A stretch of 15,287 nt of DNA from Ignavibacteria bacterium UBA7675 (GTDB lineage: Bacteria; Bacteroidota; Ignavibacteria; Kapaibacteriales; UB7675): NCBI GenBank assembly GCA_002483085.1, contig DLHF01000067.1, positions 25,309 to 40,595 on the forward strand. Reading direction: 5' to 3'. Of this stretch, positions 1-7,256 are shown in pieces. The first letter of the stretch is position 1. Each line of letters starts with the position of its first letter. Both the position numbers and the translations under genes were made by a program. The notes beneath the pieces are model-generated. The model made no database searches. It was not told the DNA's origin and was given only the letters and a program-made list of their open reading frames with translations.

Positions 1-185
1 TTCCGCTTTCGATGTGAATTCCACAACAGGTCGGTATCGCTGTTCAGAACCGGTGTAATCAGCAGCGTCACCGTATCGGAACGCCGGTATATTTTGCTGT
101 AGCTGCGCAAGATTGCTTCCACAGCATCGGCCTGCGCACGAGTAAACGTTTCGTTGTATGTCTGCAATTGCTGGCGCTCGTTCAT
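1..185 (-). CDS. Unrecognised protein, partial (runs off left edge)
   Basis: This reading frame is open from an ATG at 185-183 to the window edge, giving 61 codons. The visible part begins MNERQQLQTYNETF and is a polar, probably helical segment followed by a short beta-like stretch (TVTLLITPVLNS). I do not recognise a family. Its ATG overlaps the TGA of the small membrane ORF at 182-301 as ATGA, which would allow translational coupling. No Shine-Dalgarno site is visible before the ATG. The same frame stays open upstream of the ATG to about 299, so this may really be the soluble part of one membrane-anchored protein whose N-terminus is the 182-301 ORF, split by a one-base frameshift. It lies downstream of the macro-domain gene on the same strand. 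Confidence 0.5.
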   Translation of the reverse strand, partial: MNERQQLQTYNETFTRAQADAVEAILRSYSKIYRRSDTVTLLITPVLNSDTDLLWNSHRKR

Positions 186-301
186 CCGCACAGGCCGGTA
201 GGGTACAACAGGCGTATGTACCACGCATACACACCGCTGGACAGAGTGATCAGCACTGCCATTGCAAGCACGATAAAGACTCTTGTTCGCGTATTTATCA
301 T
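182..301 (-). CDS. Small membrane protein, or N-terminal anchor of the 1-185 frame
   Basis: This 39-codon ORF starts at ATG 301-299, 20 bases after the macro-domain gene stops. It has a basic start (MINTRTR) followed by a hydrophobic segment of about 18-20 residues (VFIVLAMAVLITLSSGVYAW), which reads as a single transmembrane or signal anchor. It ends with a TGA that overlaps the next ATG. As a complete protein it would be almost nothing but the anchor. It makes more sense as the N-terminal anchor of the following frame: after the hydrophobic segment the +2-offset frame gives a natural continuation (PVVPYRPVRMNERQQ). A one-base deletion near 205-215, real or from sequencing, would explain the split. 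Function unknown. Confidence 0.45.
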   Translation of the reverse strand: MINTRTRVFIVLAMAVLITLSSGVYAWYIRLLYPTGLCG

Positions 302-321
302 AGTCGCAGTCGGACAACGGG

Positions 322-798
322 TTACGCGGGAAGATCGTACACCGTTACGGGAATATCCCGGCAGATGAGTTCTTCGTGAACAATTGCGCTGATAATGTCC
401 CAGGAGCCGCCTGCAAGCCCTGCGCCGATGCGCGGCATATGCACACTGGCATTCTGTTCGTCGGCAAAAGCAGCTACAACCTGCAAAGCGCTTCGGATGG
501 CGTCGTAGCGCACCGGCGGAATGCCGTCGCGTGTGCGAGTATCGCGCTGGCCGATCATATTGGCAACCCATACTGCATCTTCCACAGGCACAAACTGCAC
601 CTCGCCGAGCGCAAACGGAATGCCGCTGTTGCCAGCCGCCCATGCGCGATAATGTTGTTCAGGCTGAGGCCACCTGCGCGACAATGCTACTACAAAACCG
701 CGTCCCCAGCCGCCTATGTCATTGCAGACATGGGCAATAATACGCGGGCCTGTTCCGCCGGGCTGCGTTGCATCACCAGTTGTATAGAGGATTTCCAT
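322..798 (-). CDS. Macro-domain (ADP-ribose-binding) protein
   Basis: This 158-residue protein is essentially one macro domain. The order of motifs fits the Appr-1''-p processing / TARG1-like group: an early strand and loop (ILYTTGDAT), the IIAHVCNDIGGWGRGF segment at residues 20-35 that forms the ADP-ribose pocket, VWVANMIGQ at about 77-84, and the second glycine-rich loop HMPRIGAGLAGGSW at about 120-133. The family binds ADP-ribose and some members remove ADP-ribose from proteins or nucleotides; which activity applies here cannot be read from sequence alone. A longer frame begins at 849 (17 extra residues, MLYIAVWQCF), but those residues do not look like macro domain, so I chose the internal ATG. 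There is no clear ribosome binding site for either. It follows the TPR gene by about 60 bases. Confidence 0.88.
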   Translation of the reverse strand: MEILYTTGDATQPGGTGPRIIAHVCNDIGGWGRGFVVALSRRWPQPEQHYRAWAAGNSGIPFALGEVQFVPVEDAVWVANMIGQRDTRTRDGIPPVRYDAIRSALQVVAAFADEQNASVHMPRIGAGLAGGSWDIISAIVHEELICRDIPVTVYDLPA

Positions 799-859
799 AG
801 TCGGGTTCAGTGGGAAAGTGAAACATTGCCAGACAGCAATATACAACACACAGGAACAA

Positions 860-1735
860 TCATTGGCCGCCCATCTGCTTCAGTCGTTCCAATCGCTGTG
901 CTTCGTTGGCTTGCAGCCAGCCGTCATTGCCGAGCTCCGCATATGCTTTTGCAAAATACGGACGCGCTTCTTCGGTGCGACCAAGCGCATGCAGGCACTC
1001 TGCAACTTCCTCGAATACATAGCCATCAGAAGCACCTTCCGCTTCGTATTCTTTCAGCAGGTCGGTTTGCTGTTGCAGCGCTTCTTCGGTACGGCCAAGC
1101 GAGCGCAACCCACGCGCTACACTCCATTTTGCAATCTTTAGTCCACGCCCTGTATTGCGCTCGCTGTGCCAGGCCAAGCATTTCTCGAAATACTCCAGTG
1201 CTTTTACATAATCGCCCTTGTCGTGGTATGTCCAGCCCGTGTTATTTGTCAGCGATCCAATCCATCCTTTTGCGCGTTTGTCTTCGGCTGCTTCAGCAGC
1301 GGCAATTGCTTTCTCGTTCCAAGCAAGCGCATCATCGGCAGGCTCGATAATGCCCATCATGTGCGCTGCGTCGATAGCGTAGAAGTCGTTGTTATTTGCC
1401 GTAGCAATTTCCCACGCGCGCAGGAAATGCGGTCGGGCGTTGTCTTTGCTACCGGACGAGTTGAACACTCTACCGCGTTCGAGTTCATAGCGCGCGCTGG
1501 CTGTTGGCATGCGGCTGCTAATCAGGGCTTGTGCAGCGTCGAGCGTGTGATGTGCGTCGTCGAACTTGCGCTGAAGGCCTTCGGTACGGGCTATCTGCGT
1601 GAGCAATTGCGCGTGGTAGGAATGGTCGGCAGCAATTTCGGCTTGGGGCAGCAGCTCGCGAAATTTCTGCTCGGTGGCCTGTGGGTCCGAGTAATTCCAG
1701 AGCGCATCGAAATCGGGAAGAGAAACCGGATTCAT
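860..1735 (-). CDS. TPR-repeat protein
   Basis: This 291-residue protein is probably cytoplasmic: I see no signal peptide or membrane segment. It is built of helical tetratricopeptide-like repeats at about residues 40-73, 83-113, 160-193, 202-230 and 239-267. The clearest is NNTGWTYHDKGDYVKALEYF, and LRSLGRTEEAL and LHALGRTEEAR repeat the same turn-helix signature. Such proteins act as protein-binding scaffolds; the partner is unknown. The frame opens at 1846, but the ATG at 1735-1733 has a GGGAG ribosome binding site six to seven bases upstream, and the extra 37 residues look non-coding, so I take 1735. It follows the ABC permease genes after a 160-base gap and precedes the macro-domain gene, but no functional link to either is evident. 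Confidence 0.8.
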   Translation of the reverse strand: MNPVSLPDFDALWNYSDPQATEQKFRELLPQAEIAADHSYHAQLLTQIARTEGLQRKFDDAHHTLDAAQALISSRMPTASARYELERGRVFNSSGSKDNARPHFLRAWEIATANNNDFYAIDAAHMMGIIEPADDALAWNEKAIAAAEAAEDKRAKGWIGSLTNNTGWTYHDKGDYVKALEYFEKCLAWHSERNTGRGLKIAKWSVARGLRSLGRTEEALQQQTDLLKEYEAEGASDGYVFEEVAECLHALGRTEEARPYFAKAYAELGNDGWLQANEAQRLERLKQMGGQ

Positions 1736-1895
1736 ATCGTACTCCCAAATAGTTGAACGAATATGGTATTGGCCGACTACCCCAAGAGCGAATGGGGGAG
1801 CACGACCACGCGGCAGTTGTGCACGCGGTGCAGAGAGAAAGCACAAGAGGCAGCGACAGAAGCGACTGCCGCCCTGTACTATGTATTATTTTGGC
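1736..1895. other. Intergenic gap with a short palindrome
   Basis: This 160-base space separates the last permease gene from the TPR gene. It holds the GGGAG ribosome binding site of the TPR gene near 1742-1746 and a perfect inverted repeat TGCAC-gcg-GTGCA at 1820-1832. No T-tract follows on the minus strand, so I do not call a terminator. A TPR-gene promoter may be here but I cannot point to convincing boxes. Confidence 0.4.
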
Positions 1896-2684
1896 CTATG
1901 CACTCGCACCGGAATAGTGCTTCAGCGACCAGCGGAAGAGACCTGTAGAGACAAGGAACGTGCACGCAACTACAACGAGGCTCGACACAAGAAGCGCGGG
2001 CGTAAGCGTACCGAGCAGTGCCTGCGCTGGCACCGAAGCAACAAGCGCCAGCGGGAATACCGACAGCAGCACACGACGCATCCAACCGCTGTAAATGGCG
2101 TCGGGCTTTGTGCCGAGCTGATATACCGTATAAAAAAGGTGCTGTATGCCATCGGCTTGCACAATAAACACGGCGGCAGCCATCACACAACCCTGAAACG
2201 AAAGAATGACGAGCACGCCACCAACAGTAAGCAATACATAGAGCGCAATATCGCTCGCGGCAGGCGCAAGCCCAGCTTCTGCTATGCCGGACAGCAGGAC
2301 TGCAATACCAACGGCGAGATTGAGCCACGACGACATTCGGACATAGCGCGTAGAACTGATAAAAAACGTCGACACCGGCTTTATTATGTAAAAGTCGAGT
2401 TCGCCTGCGCCAATCAGCCGGATAAAGCGCGTAAAATTGGGAGAGAACAGCATCTCGTTGAAAGCATCGGTGACAAACAGCGTGCCGAGGAACACATACA
2501 TTTCGCCGTGATTCATTCCCGCAACGCTGCTCGTGTTCAGATAAATCACTTCAAACAGCGCTACCTGCACGCCATACCACACCATGTCGATAAGAAACTG
2601 CATAAAGAAGTGCCCGCGATATTCCATCTCGCGAGTAACGCAGTTGCGAAAAAATGCCGCCCACAGGCGCAAATAGCGGATCAT
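1896..2684 (-). CDS. ABC-2 type transporter permease (tandem paralogue A)
   Basis: This 262-residue integral membrane protein has about six hydrophobic segments and resembles the ABC-2 permeases of the PF06182/COG3694 type, which usually pair with a COG4587-type permease and a separate ATPase to export an unknown substrate. A recognisable block is GELDFYIIKPVST at about residues 93-105, a cytoplasmic loop typical of this group. It aligns without gaps, end to end, with the next gene upstream (2744-3532): both are 262 residues and both finish LKHYSGASA. The first 48 residues differ at only a handful of positions, mostly I/V/L/M exchanges, so this is a tandem duplication. The start ATG is at 2684-2682, aligned with the paralogue's start, with only a weak upstream purine stretch. 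No ATPase gene is in the window. Confidence 0.85.
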   Translation of the reverse strand: MIRYLRLWAAFFRNCVTREMEYRGHFFMQFLIDMVWYGVQVALFEVIYLNTSSVAGMNHGEMYVFLGTLFVTDAFNEMLFSPNFTRFIRLIGAGELDFYIIKPVSTFFISSTRYVRMSSWLNLAVGIAVLLSGIAEAGLAPAASDIALYVLLTVGGVLVILSFQGCVMAAAVFIVQADGIQHLFYTVYQLGTKPDAIYSGWMRRVLLSVFPLALVASVPAQALLGTLTPALLVSSLVVVACTFLVSTGLFRWSLKHYSGASA

Positions 2685-2743
2685 ACAATGTCTCTAAATA
2701 ATGGAGTCCGGTACGTATCACAGCGCCGAACTCTGAGTTCCGA

Positions 2744-3532
2744 CTAAGCGCTTGCGCCAGAATAATGCTTGAGCGCCCACGTAAAGAACCGTGTAGCAAA
2801 GAAAAAAATCAGAATAGAGGCAACGACATTCCACACAGCGAGCTCGGGCGTAAGCGTGCCGAGCAATGCACGCGACGGCACAGAAGCAATAAGAGCCAGC
2901 GGAAACACATACACAAGCAAGCGGCGGAACAACTGCCCATAGACGGCGTCTGGCCTTATGCTGAACTGGTAAAATGTGTGGAATACCATTTGAATACCTT
3001 CGGCTTGCACCAGAAAAATGGCAACAGACGCCACTATCGACTGCATAGCAAGCATAATAGCGTTGCCGCAAATGGCGAGCAGTATGAACAGGGCAAAATC
3101 GCCTATCGAGGGCGAGAGATGAGCCTCCATCAGCCCATACACAAGCACACTCGTGCCAACCGCGAGATTGAGCAAAGAAGCGACGTTGGGAAACCGCGTA
3201 AAGCTCATGAAGTATGTCGACACTGGCTTGATGATATAGAAGTCTAATTCACCACGTGCTATCAGCCCCGGAAACATCCAAAAGTTGTGGGAGAAAAGAA
3301 CCATGTTCAGCGCGTCGATCACAAACATGGAACCGAGAAAGGTCATCATCTCGCCACGGCTCATTCCGGCCACACTGCCCGTGCTCATGTAGATCACCTC
3401 GAACAGTGCCACCTGCACGCCATACCACACCATGTCGATCATGAACTGCATAAAGAAGTGTCCGCGATATTCCATTTCGCGCGTGATGCAGTTGCGAAAG
3501 AATACTGCCCAAAGGCGTAGGTAGCGAACCAC
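2744..3532 (-). CDS. ABC-2 type transporter permease (tandem paralogue B)
   Basis: This is the second PF06182-like permease, 262 residues with about six membrane segments and the loop GELDFYIIKPVST. The frame extends upstream to an ATG at 3586, and another ATG at 3547 overlaps the stop of the preceding gene as ATGA. I prefer GTG at 3532-3530: it has AGGAG five bases upstream, lies 11 bases after the previous stop, and gives exactly the length and N-terminus of the downstream paralogue (VVRYLRLWA against MIRYLRLWA). The middle part is more diverged than the two ends, suggesting specialised paralogues or partial gene conversion. It probably forms a membrane heterodimer with the 3544-4359 permease, and either paralogue could take that place. 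The ATPase must be encoded elsewhere. Confidence 0.85.
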   Translation of the reverse strand: MVRYLRLWAVFFRNCITREMEYRGHFFMQFMIDMVWYGVQVALFEVIYMSTGSVAGMSRGEMMTFLGSMFVIDALNMVLFSHNFWMFPGLIARGELDFYIIKPVSTYFMSFTRFPNVASLLNLAVGTSVLVYGLMEAHLSPSIGDFALFILLAICGNAIMLAMQSIVASVAIFLVQAEGIQMVFHTFYQFSIRPDAVYGQLFRRLLVYVFPLALIASVPSRALLGTLTPELAVWNVVASILIFFFATRFFTWALKHYSGASA

Positions 3533-3543
3533 AGATTCTCCTA
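3533..3543 (-). promoter_or_regulatory. Ribosome binding site deciding a GTG start
   Basis: The 11 bases between the TGA of the upstream permease and the GTG at 3532 read TAGGAGAATCT on the minus strand. They contain AGGAG five bases before the GTG. This outranks the ATG at 3547 that overlaps the previous stop, because the GTG start makes the two paralogous permeases exactly equal in length. Confidence 0.7.
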
Positions 3544-4359
3544 TCATCCCCCATACGCTCCAAATCTGCGCAGACCGCGATGCCATATCAGAGCCGTTAT
3601 GCTGCTAAGAACACCAATCCACGCTACAGCTCCCAACAGGTACAGCGGCGCCTGCTCGATAGGAATTTTGCCGATAATAAGCCCTGCTGGTACATAGGCA
3701 AGGTATTGAAAAGGCAAAAGAGCAGCGATAGCACGAGCCGTATCGGGCAACGCCGACATGGGCAGCAATTGTCCGGATAAGAACCACAGGCTAATGTCTT
3801 TTACAACGTGAAATGTCCAGACTTCATCGAACCAGAACGCGAAGTAGGAAATCGTAACGCTCATCAGCGAATTTATCACCATAGCAAGAAATAGTATGGG
3901 AAGAGCAGCCACAACTCCGGCAATCGAAATATGCACATCAGCGCTGTGTGCAAGAGGAATGCCGACTACCACAGTAAGAAGAACAATAAAGATCAGCGCA
4001 CTGATGCGCTCCGAGAACGACGACACAAGCGTGTACATCGCATGGGAGATAGGCTTGAGCAGATATTTGTTCAAATCGCCCGAGCGAATTTCTTCGGCGG
4101 CATTGCGTTCGGTGCGCCCAGTCTGCGTAATACGAGCACAGACCGACGCTGTGGCCACATAAGCCAGCATATCCCACACTGTAAGATTGCCAATAGTAGT
4201 CTGTGCTGTGGAGTCGTACACCGCCTTCCACAAATACATATTTACCATTGCACCTATGACAAGTGCAAAGACATTATTCATAATAAAATTCGCCCGGTAC
4301 TCCATCGAATTAGAGAGGCCGGTGCGAAGTACAGCCATGTATTTCCGAACTATCGACAT
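3544..4359 (-). CDS. ABC-2 type transporter permease (partner subunit)
   Basis: This 271-residue membrane protein has about six hydrophobic segments and an N-terminal MSIVRKYMAVLRTGLSNSME stretch. It resembles the COG4587-type ABC-2 permease that is normally encoded next to a COG3694-type permease; here two of the latter follow it. A cytoplasmic loop with GDLNKYLLKPISH at about residues 94-106 matches the GELDFYIIKPVST loop of the two downstream permeases, showing common ancestry. The frame is open to 4431, but that longer start would overlap coaD by 11 bases and add residues that look non-hydrophobic and unrelated, so I use the ATG at 4359-4357. Ribosome binding site unclear. The stop TGA at 3546-3544 is followed closely by the next permease. 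The exported substrate cannot be inferred. Confidence 0.82.
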   Translation of the reverse strand: MSIVRKYMAVLRTGLSNSMEYRANFIMNNVFALVIGAMVNMYLWKAVYDSTAQTTIGNLTVWDMLAYVATASVCARITQTGRTERNAAEEIRSGDLNKYLLKPISHAMYTLVSSFSERISALIFIVLLTVVVGIPLAHSADVHISIAGVVAALPILFLAMVINSLMSVTISYFAFWFDEVWTFHVVKDISLWFLSGQLLPMSALPDTARAIAALLPFQYLAYVPAGLIIGKIPIEQAPLYLLGAVAWIGVLSSITALIWHRGLRRFGAYGG

Positions 4360-4420
4360 AGTATTGACCACAGAAAAATTCCATAGGGTTGATAGTGCTG
4401 AGCGTTGTTGCGATGGCGCT

Positions 4421-4906
4421 CTACCGTACAAATCGCTCTTTGAGTCGTGCGGCTACCGGTGGCGGTACAAACTCGCTTACATCCTGCTGAAAGCGCGCCA
4501 CCTCGCGGATAATAGAAGAGCTCAGATACGTGTATCGCTCGTGCGGCATCAAAAACACCGTCGAGACTGCGGGCGCCAGCTTCCTGTTCATCAGCGCAAT
4601 CTGGAACTCATACTCAAAATCAGTAACCGCACGTAGCCCTCGTATAATCGCACAGGCGCCGCACTTCATAGCGTATTCCACTGTAAGACCGTTCAGCATG
4701 TCTACGCTTACACATGCGTAGTGCGCTGTGGACTCGCGAATCATTTCCACGCGCTCTTCTTCGGTAAAAAGCGGCGACTTGGAGCTATTGCGGGCTACCA
4801 CAACAATAATTTCGTCGAACAAGCTAGTGGCCCGCTCTATGATATCGAGATGGCCATTGGTAATAGGGTCGAATGTGCCGGGATAAATGGCGCGTCTGTT
4901 TTTCAT
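4421..4906 (-). CDS. coaD: Phosphopantetheine adenylyltransferase
   Basis: CoaD transfers AMP from ATP to 4'-phosphopantetheine to make dephospho-CoA, the penultimate step of coenzyme A synthesis, in the cytoplasm. The 161-residue length is normal. The nucleotidyltransferase signature GTFDPITNGH is at residues 10-19, with the TxGH-type motif binding ATP phosphates. IIRGLRAVTDFEYE at about 87-100 is the conserved substrate-binding block, and YTYLSSSIIREVA at about 125-137 matches the conserved C-terminal SSxxxR motif. The ATG at 4906 overlaps the rsmD stop as ATGA and has GGAG five bases before it, inside the end of rsmD, so the two are translationally coupled. rsmD-coaD pairs are very common in bacteria, which supports both calls. 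Confidence 0.97.
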   Translation of the reverse strand: MKNRRAIYPGTFDPITNGHLDIIERATSLFDEIIVVVARNSSKSPLFTEEERVEMIRESTAHYACVSVDMLNGLTVEYAMKCGACAIIRGLRAVTDFEYEFQIALMNRKLAPAVSTVFLMPHERYTYLSSSIIREVARFQQDVSEFVPPPVAARLKERFVR

Positions 4907-5463
4907 TCCGTCTCCGGAGAATACTGAAAAAAATCAACTCTTGTCTCGCCAAACATGCGCTCGGCTACCCGGGGCCAGTATGGTTGTTCCATCACTGTTT
5001 CGCGCATATCATGTTCCGACACCAGCAATCCGCCCGGCTCGCAGAGCCTGTGTTCGGCTATCAGGGAGAACACACGGTTGCACGCCATCAGGGCATACGG
5101 AGGATCGCAAAAAATAAGACGAAACGGCTGGGTATGTGCAGCAGACAAAAAACGCACAACGTCGTCGCGCACCACCTGCACTGCACGTTCCACACCAAGA
5201 GCGCTTGCCGCCTGGCCAATCGCATCAGCGGTACGGCGGTGCTTCTCTACAAACACGCATTCGGCAGCTCCACGGCTTATGGACTCAAAGCCGAGGGCTC
5301 CACTTCCTGCAAAAAGATCGAGCACTCGTGCGCCGCCATATGCCACGTAGTTCTGCACGATATTGAACACTGTTTCTCGGGCTCTATCGGTCGTGGGCCG
5401 CACATTGGGAAGCGCGCGTCCGGGCAAAACTCTGCCGCGTAGTGTACCGCCGATGATACGCAT
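4903..5463 (-). CDS. rsmD: 16S rRNA (guanine966-N2)-methyltransferase
   Basis: RsmD uses S-adenosylmethionine to methylate G966 of 16S rRNA during 30S assembly. The 186-residue protein has the family start MRIIGGTLRGR, the RPTTDRARETVFNI block at about 22-35, the SAM-binding loop DLFAGSGALGFE at 49-60 and the catalytic DPPY motif at 120-123. The frame is open to 5541, but the ATG at 5463-5461 gives the conserved family N-terminus. That ATG shares one base with the upstream TGA (TGATG), so expression is coupled to the PilM-like gene before it, and its own stop overlaps coaD. Confidence 0.95.
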   Translation of the reverse strand: MRIIGGTLRGRVLPGRALPNVRPTTDRARETVFNIVQNYVAYGGARVLDLFAGSGALGFESISRGAAECVFVEKHRRTADAIGQAASALGVERAVQVVRDDVVRFLSAAHTQPFRLIFCDPPYALMACNRVFSLIAEHRLCEPGGLLVSEHDMRETVMEQPYWPRVAERMFGETRVDFFQYSPETE

Positions 5464-6368
5464 CAGACTGATAGCCCATGCTGAAGATCGGGAAATATAT
5501 TGCCAATGCACGCAGGGAAGATATGCCCTACACGCGAACAATAGGCGCGCTCGCGTTCGCCCAGTGTTGTGGTAAGCATTCTGAAAGCGTTCAGCCGGTG
5601 CGCTGGCAGGGAAATCGACGAAGCTGCGGACTCATACCGCTCCCTTGTAAGGCCCGAGCCAAAAAAGAACGCACCATCGACAAATGGCACGTACTCATCG
5701 AGCACGCGGTTGAGCTCTTCTTCGCATACGGCGCCGATGCTGTTCTCGCTAAGTGGCACTAAGTGGTAGTACGCCATTGAGCCCTTCCGTATCACGCTCA
5801 CGTCGACATACCGCTCTTGTACGCCGCATACGAGAAAGGAGGCACCGTCGTTGTCTGGATAATTGTAGGAAAGGGCATTATGGGCAGCCATCTGCGCTGT
5901 GTCGATACGCGCAATATCTGCCATCAGCGGCGCGAGTACAGAGCGAACAGTGCCAAGCATGTTTTGCTCCATAATCACAGCCATCATCATGCTCGTGCGG
6001 TCCAATCGCGGGCTCATAGTGTACACCGTGGAAGAAAATCCCTCGGCGTCCTGGTGCGGAAAATGCTGGCTGATCTCAAATCGCACGAGCTCGCGAATTT
6101 CGTCGACAGAGTCGGTAAGCGGAGCAGGAAATTGATGGACAAAGACGCTTTCCATTGGCAGAGTGACATGTACCGACGAAGCAGCTCCGGCTATTTCCGC
6201 CATCACACTTTCCAGCTCCTGCACTGCACTTCCCTCGCTGCCCAGTGCAAGGTCGATGGGCTGCGTTGTCGAATTAATATATGCCAGCGACCATCCCTTG
6301 GCGTCGGGCTCCAAAAGAGCGATATATGTGCGGTCGCTGTCGAAAAAAACAGAAATTACTGGTTCCAT
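5463..6368 (-). CDS. PilM-like actin-fold protein (type IV pilus/competence-like)
   Basis: This 301-residue protein has no signal peptide or membrane segment. Its layout resembles PilM-type actin-like proteins: a first strand-loop-strand (VISVFFDSDRTYIALLE, 4-20), then VHVTLPMESVFVHQF (66-80) followed by an acidic helix and RFEISQHFPH (96-105), which match the PilM pattern of a 'LP' strand and an ExxxHxP-like helix. A second half begins FLVCGVQERYVDVSVIRKG (178-196), as in the second actin subdomain, with a glycine loop FFFGSGL (234-240) and a C-terminal IFPACIG helix. PilM binds PilN at the inner membrane in type IV pilus machines. Here PilN/O/Q are not adjacent, and the classic ATP-binding residues look weak, so it may be a diverged or non-binding relative. 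The ComEA-like gene lies just upstream. Confidence 0.5.
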   Translation of the reverse strand: MEPVISVFFDSDRTYIALLEPDAKGWSLAYINSTTQPIDLALGSEGSAVQELESVMAEIAGAASSVHVTLPMESVFVHQFPAPLTDSVDEIRELVRFEISQHFPHQDAEGFSSTVYTMSPRLDRTSMMMAVIMEQNMLGTVRSVLAPLMADIARIDTAQMAAHNALSYNYPDNDGASFLVCGVQERYVDVSVIRKGSMAYYHLVPLSENSIGAVCEEELNRVLDEYVPFVDGAFFFGSGLTRERYESAASSISLPAHRLNAFRMLTTTLGERERAYCSRVGHIFPACIGNIFPDLQHGLSV

Positions 6369-6397
6369 AGGATGCTATTCCGGATGTTCTGTGCAGA

Positions 6398-6934
6398 TTA
6401 CCTGCTCTGTTTACTTCTGCTTCCAGCGGTGATATACCGCTGCATTGCCTCGAATTTCTTTATACCAATACCCTTGATGCGCATAATGTCCTCCGGCCTG
6501 CGGAAAGGCTGCTCACTGCGCCTGTCTATGATCTTGTCGGCTGTCGCCGGCCCAATGCCCGGCAGTGTCATCAAGTCTTCTTTTGTCGCCTTGTTCAGGT
6601 CGATAAGTCCTGTCGGCTCTGCTTTTTTTGCTACAGGGAAAGGCGTGTCCTGTACCACTACTGTATCGCCTGCTGCAAGCTCAGGAACAGGCTTACCATC
6701 GGGCATAATACCAGTATATGTAGACTGCTCTACCGCTGTAAGGCTGTCAATCAGCCTGTTGATATCGCTTGGGTCGATAGCAGAGGCTGTGCTGTCGCTG
6801 CTGAATGTCCGCAGGACAATACCCGCTGATAGCCCTGCCAAAAGAACTGCTGCAACAGTCAGTTCGCTCTTCGTTGCTCCAAGAAAGGTCTGAAGCGCAG
6901 TGATGAAAGAACGCGTGTTCATAAAATTGTCCAT
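6398..6934 (-). CDS. ComEA-like helix-hairpin-helix membrane protein
   Basis: This 178-residue protein has a short N-terminal region, one membrane segment at about 25-42, a polar linker and a C-terminal HhH domain. The domain starts IDLNKATKEDLMTLPGIGP (111-129) and continues with a second hairpin around IMRIKGIGIKKF (150-161); the two GIG turns bind DNA backbone. The order anchor-linker-HhH is that of ComEA, the DNA receptor for natural transformation, and INLNxAxxxxLxxLPGIG is its hallmark. I see no signal-peptidase site, so it should stay anchored. Related HhH proteins not tied to uptake exist. Start is ATG 6934, with ATG 6922 as an alternative; neither has a clear ribosome binding site. 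It heads the compact run leading into rsmD and coaD. Confidence 0.75.
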   Translation of the reverse strand: MDNFMNTRSFITALQTFLGATKSELTVAAVLLAGLSAGIVLRTFSSDSTASAIDPSDINRLIDSLTAVEQSTYTGIMPDGKPVPELAAGDTVVVQDTPFPVAKKAEPTGLIDLNKATKEDLMTLPGIGPATADKIIDRRSEQPFRRPEDIMRIKGIGIKKFEAMQRYITAGSRSKQSR

Positions 6935-7061
6935 AGTGGGTGAATGTAGGGAAAGAACGTCGAGTAAAATGCGAAATTTTCCGAAAACCAGAAAGCCAGG
7001 TCGTATCTCTGCGATATTTAGCTACCCATCGCCCCCCGCTTGCTCTATGGATCATCGCCCC

Positions 7062-7079
7062 ACTGATGTTTTTATCAGT
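7062..7079. repeat. Inverted repeat, possible operator
   Basis: ACTGAT and ATCAGT form perfect six-base arms around a T-rich six-base spacer, about 130 bases upstream of the comEA-like ATG. This spacing suits a dimeric regulator, but a chance palindrome is possible. Confidence 0.3.
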
Positions 7080-7256
7080 TGCAAGCGTATAGGTGGCACG
7101 GGCGTGCTGTTCGTGTGTTCGGTCGCTGTCACCGGTCGCACAATCCGCCTCGTGGCTGGCCAACTGCTGCCCGCTATTGGTTGGACGCGATATATTCGCT
7201 GCCACACTGCTGCTTGATGTGCCACTACAGTACATGTGAATACTGCATGGGTTTAA

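Noticed and set aside
376..1350. Plus-strand open frame of 324 codons
   Set aside because: Antisense to the macro-domain and TPR genes, Cys/His/Arg-rich and featureless.
1820..1832. Terminator after the permease genes
   Set aside because: The TGCAC-gcg-GTGCA palindrome has short arms and no T-tract on the minus strand.
5817..6893. Plus-strand open frame of 358 codons
   Set aside because: Antisense to the PilM-like and ComEA-like genes, both of which show family motifs.
6747..7235. Minus-strand ORF covering the gap before the comEA-like gene
   Set aside because: Overlaps the comEA-like gene in another frame, Ser/Thr/His-rich, no start signal or family resemblance.
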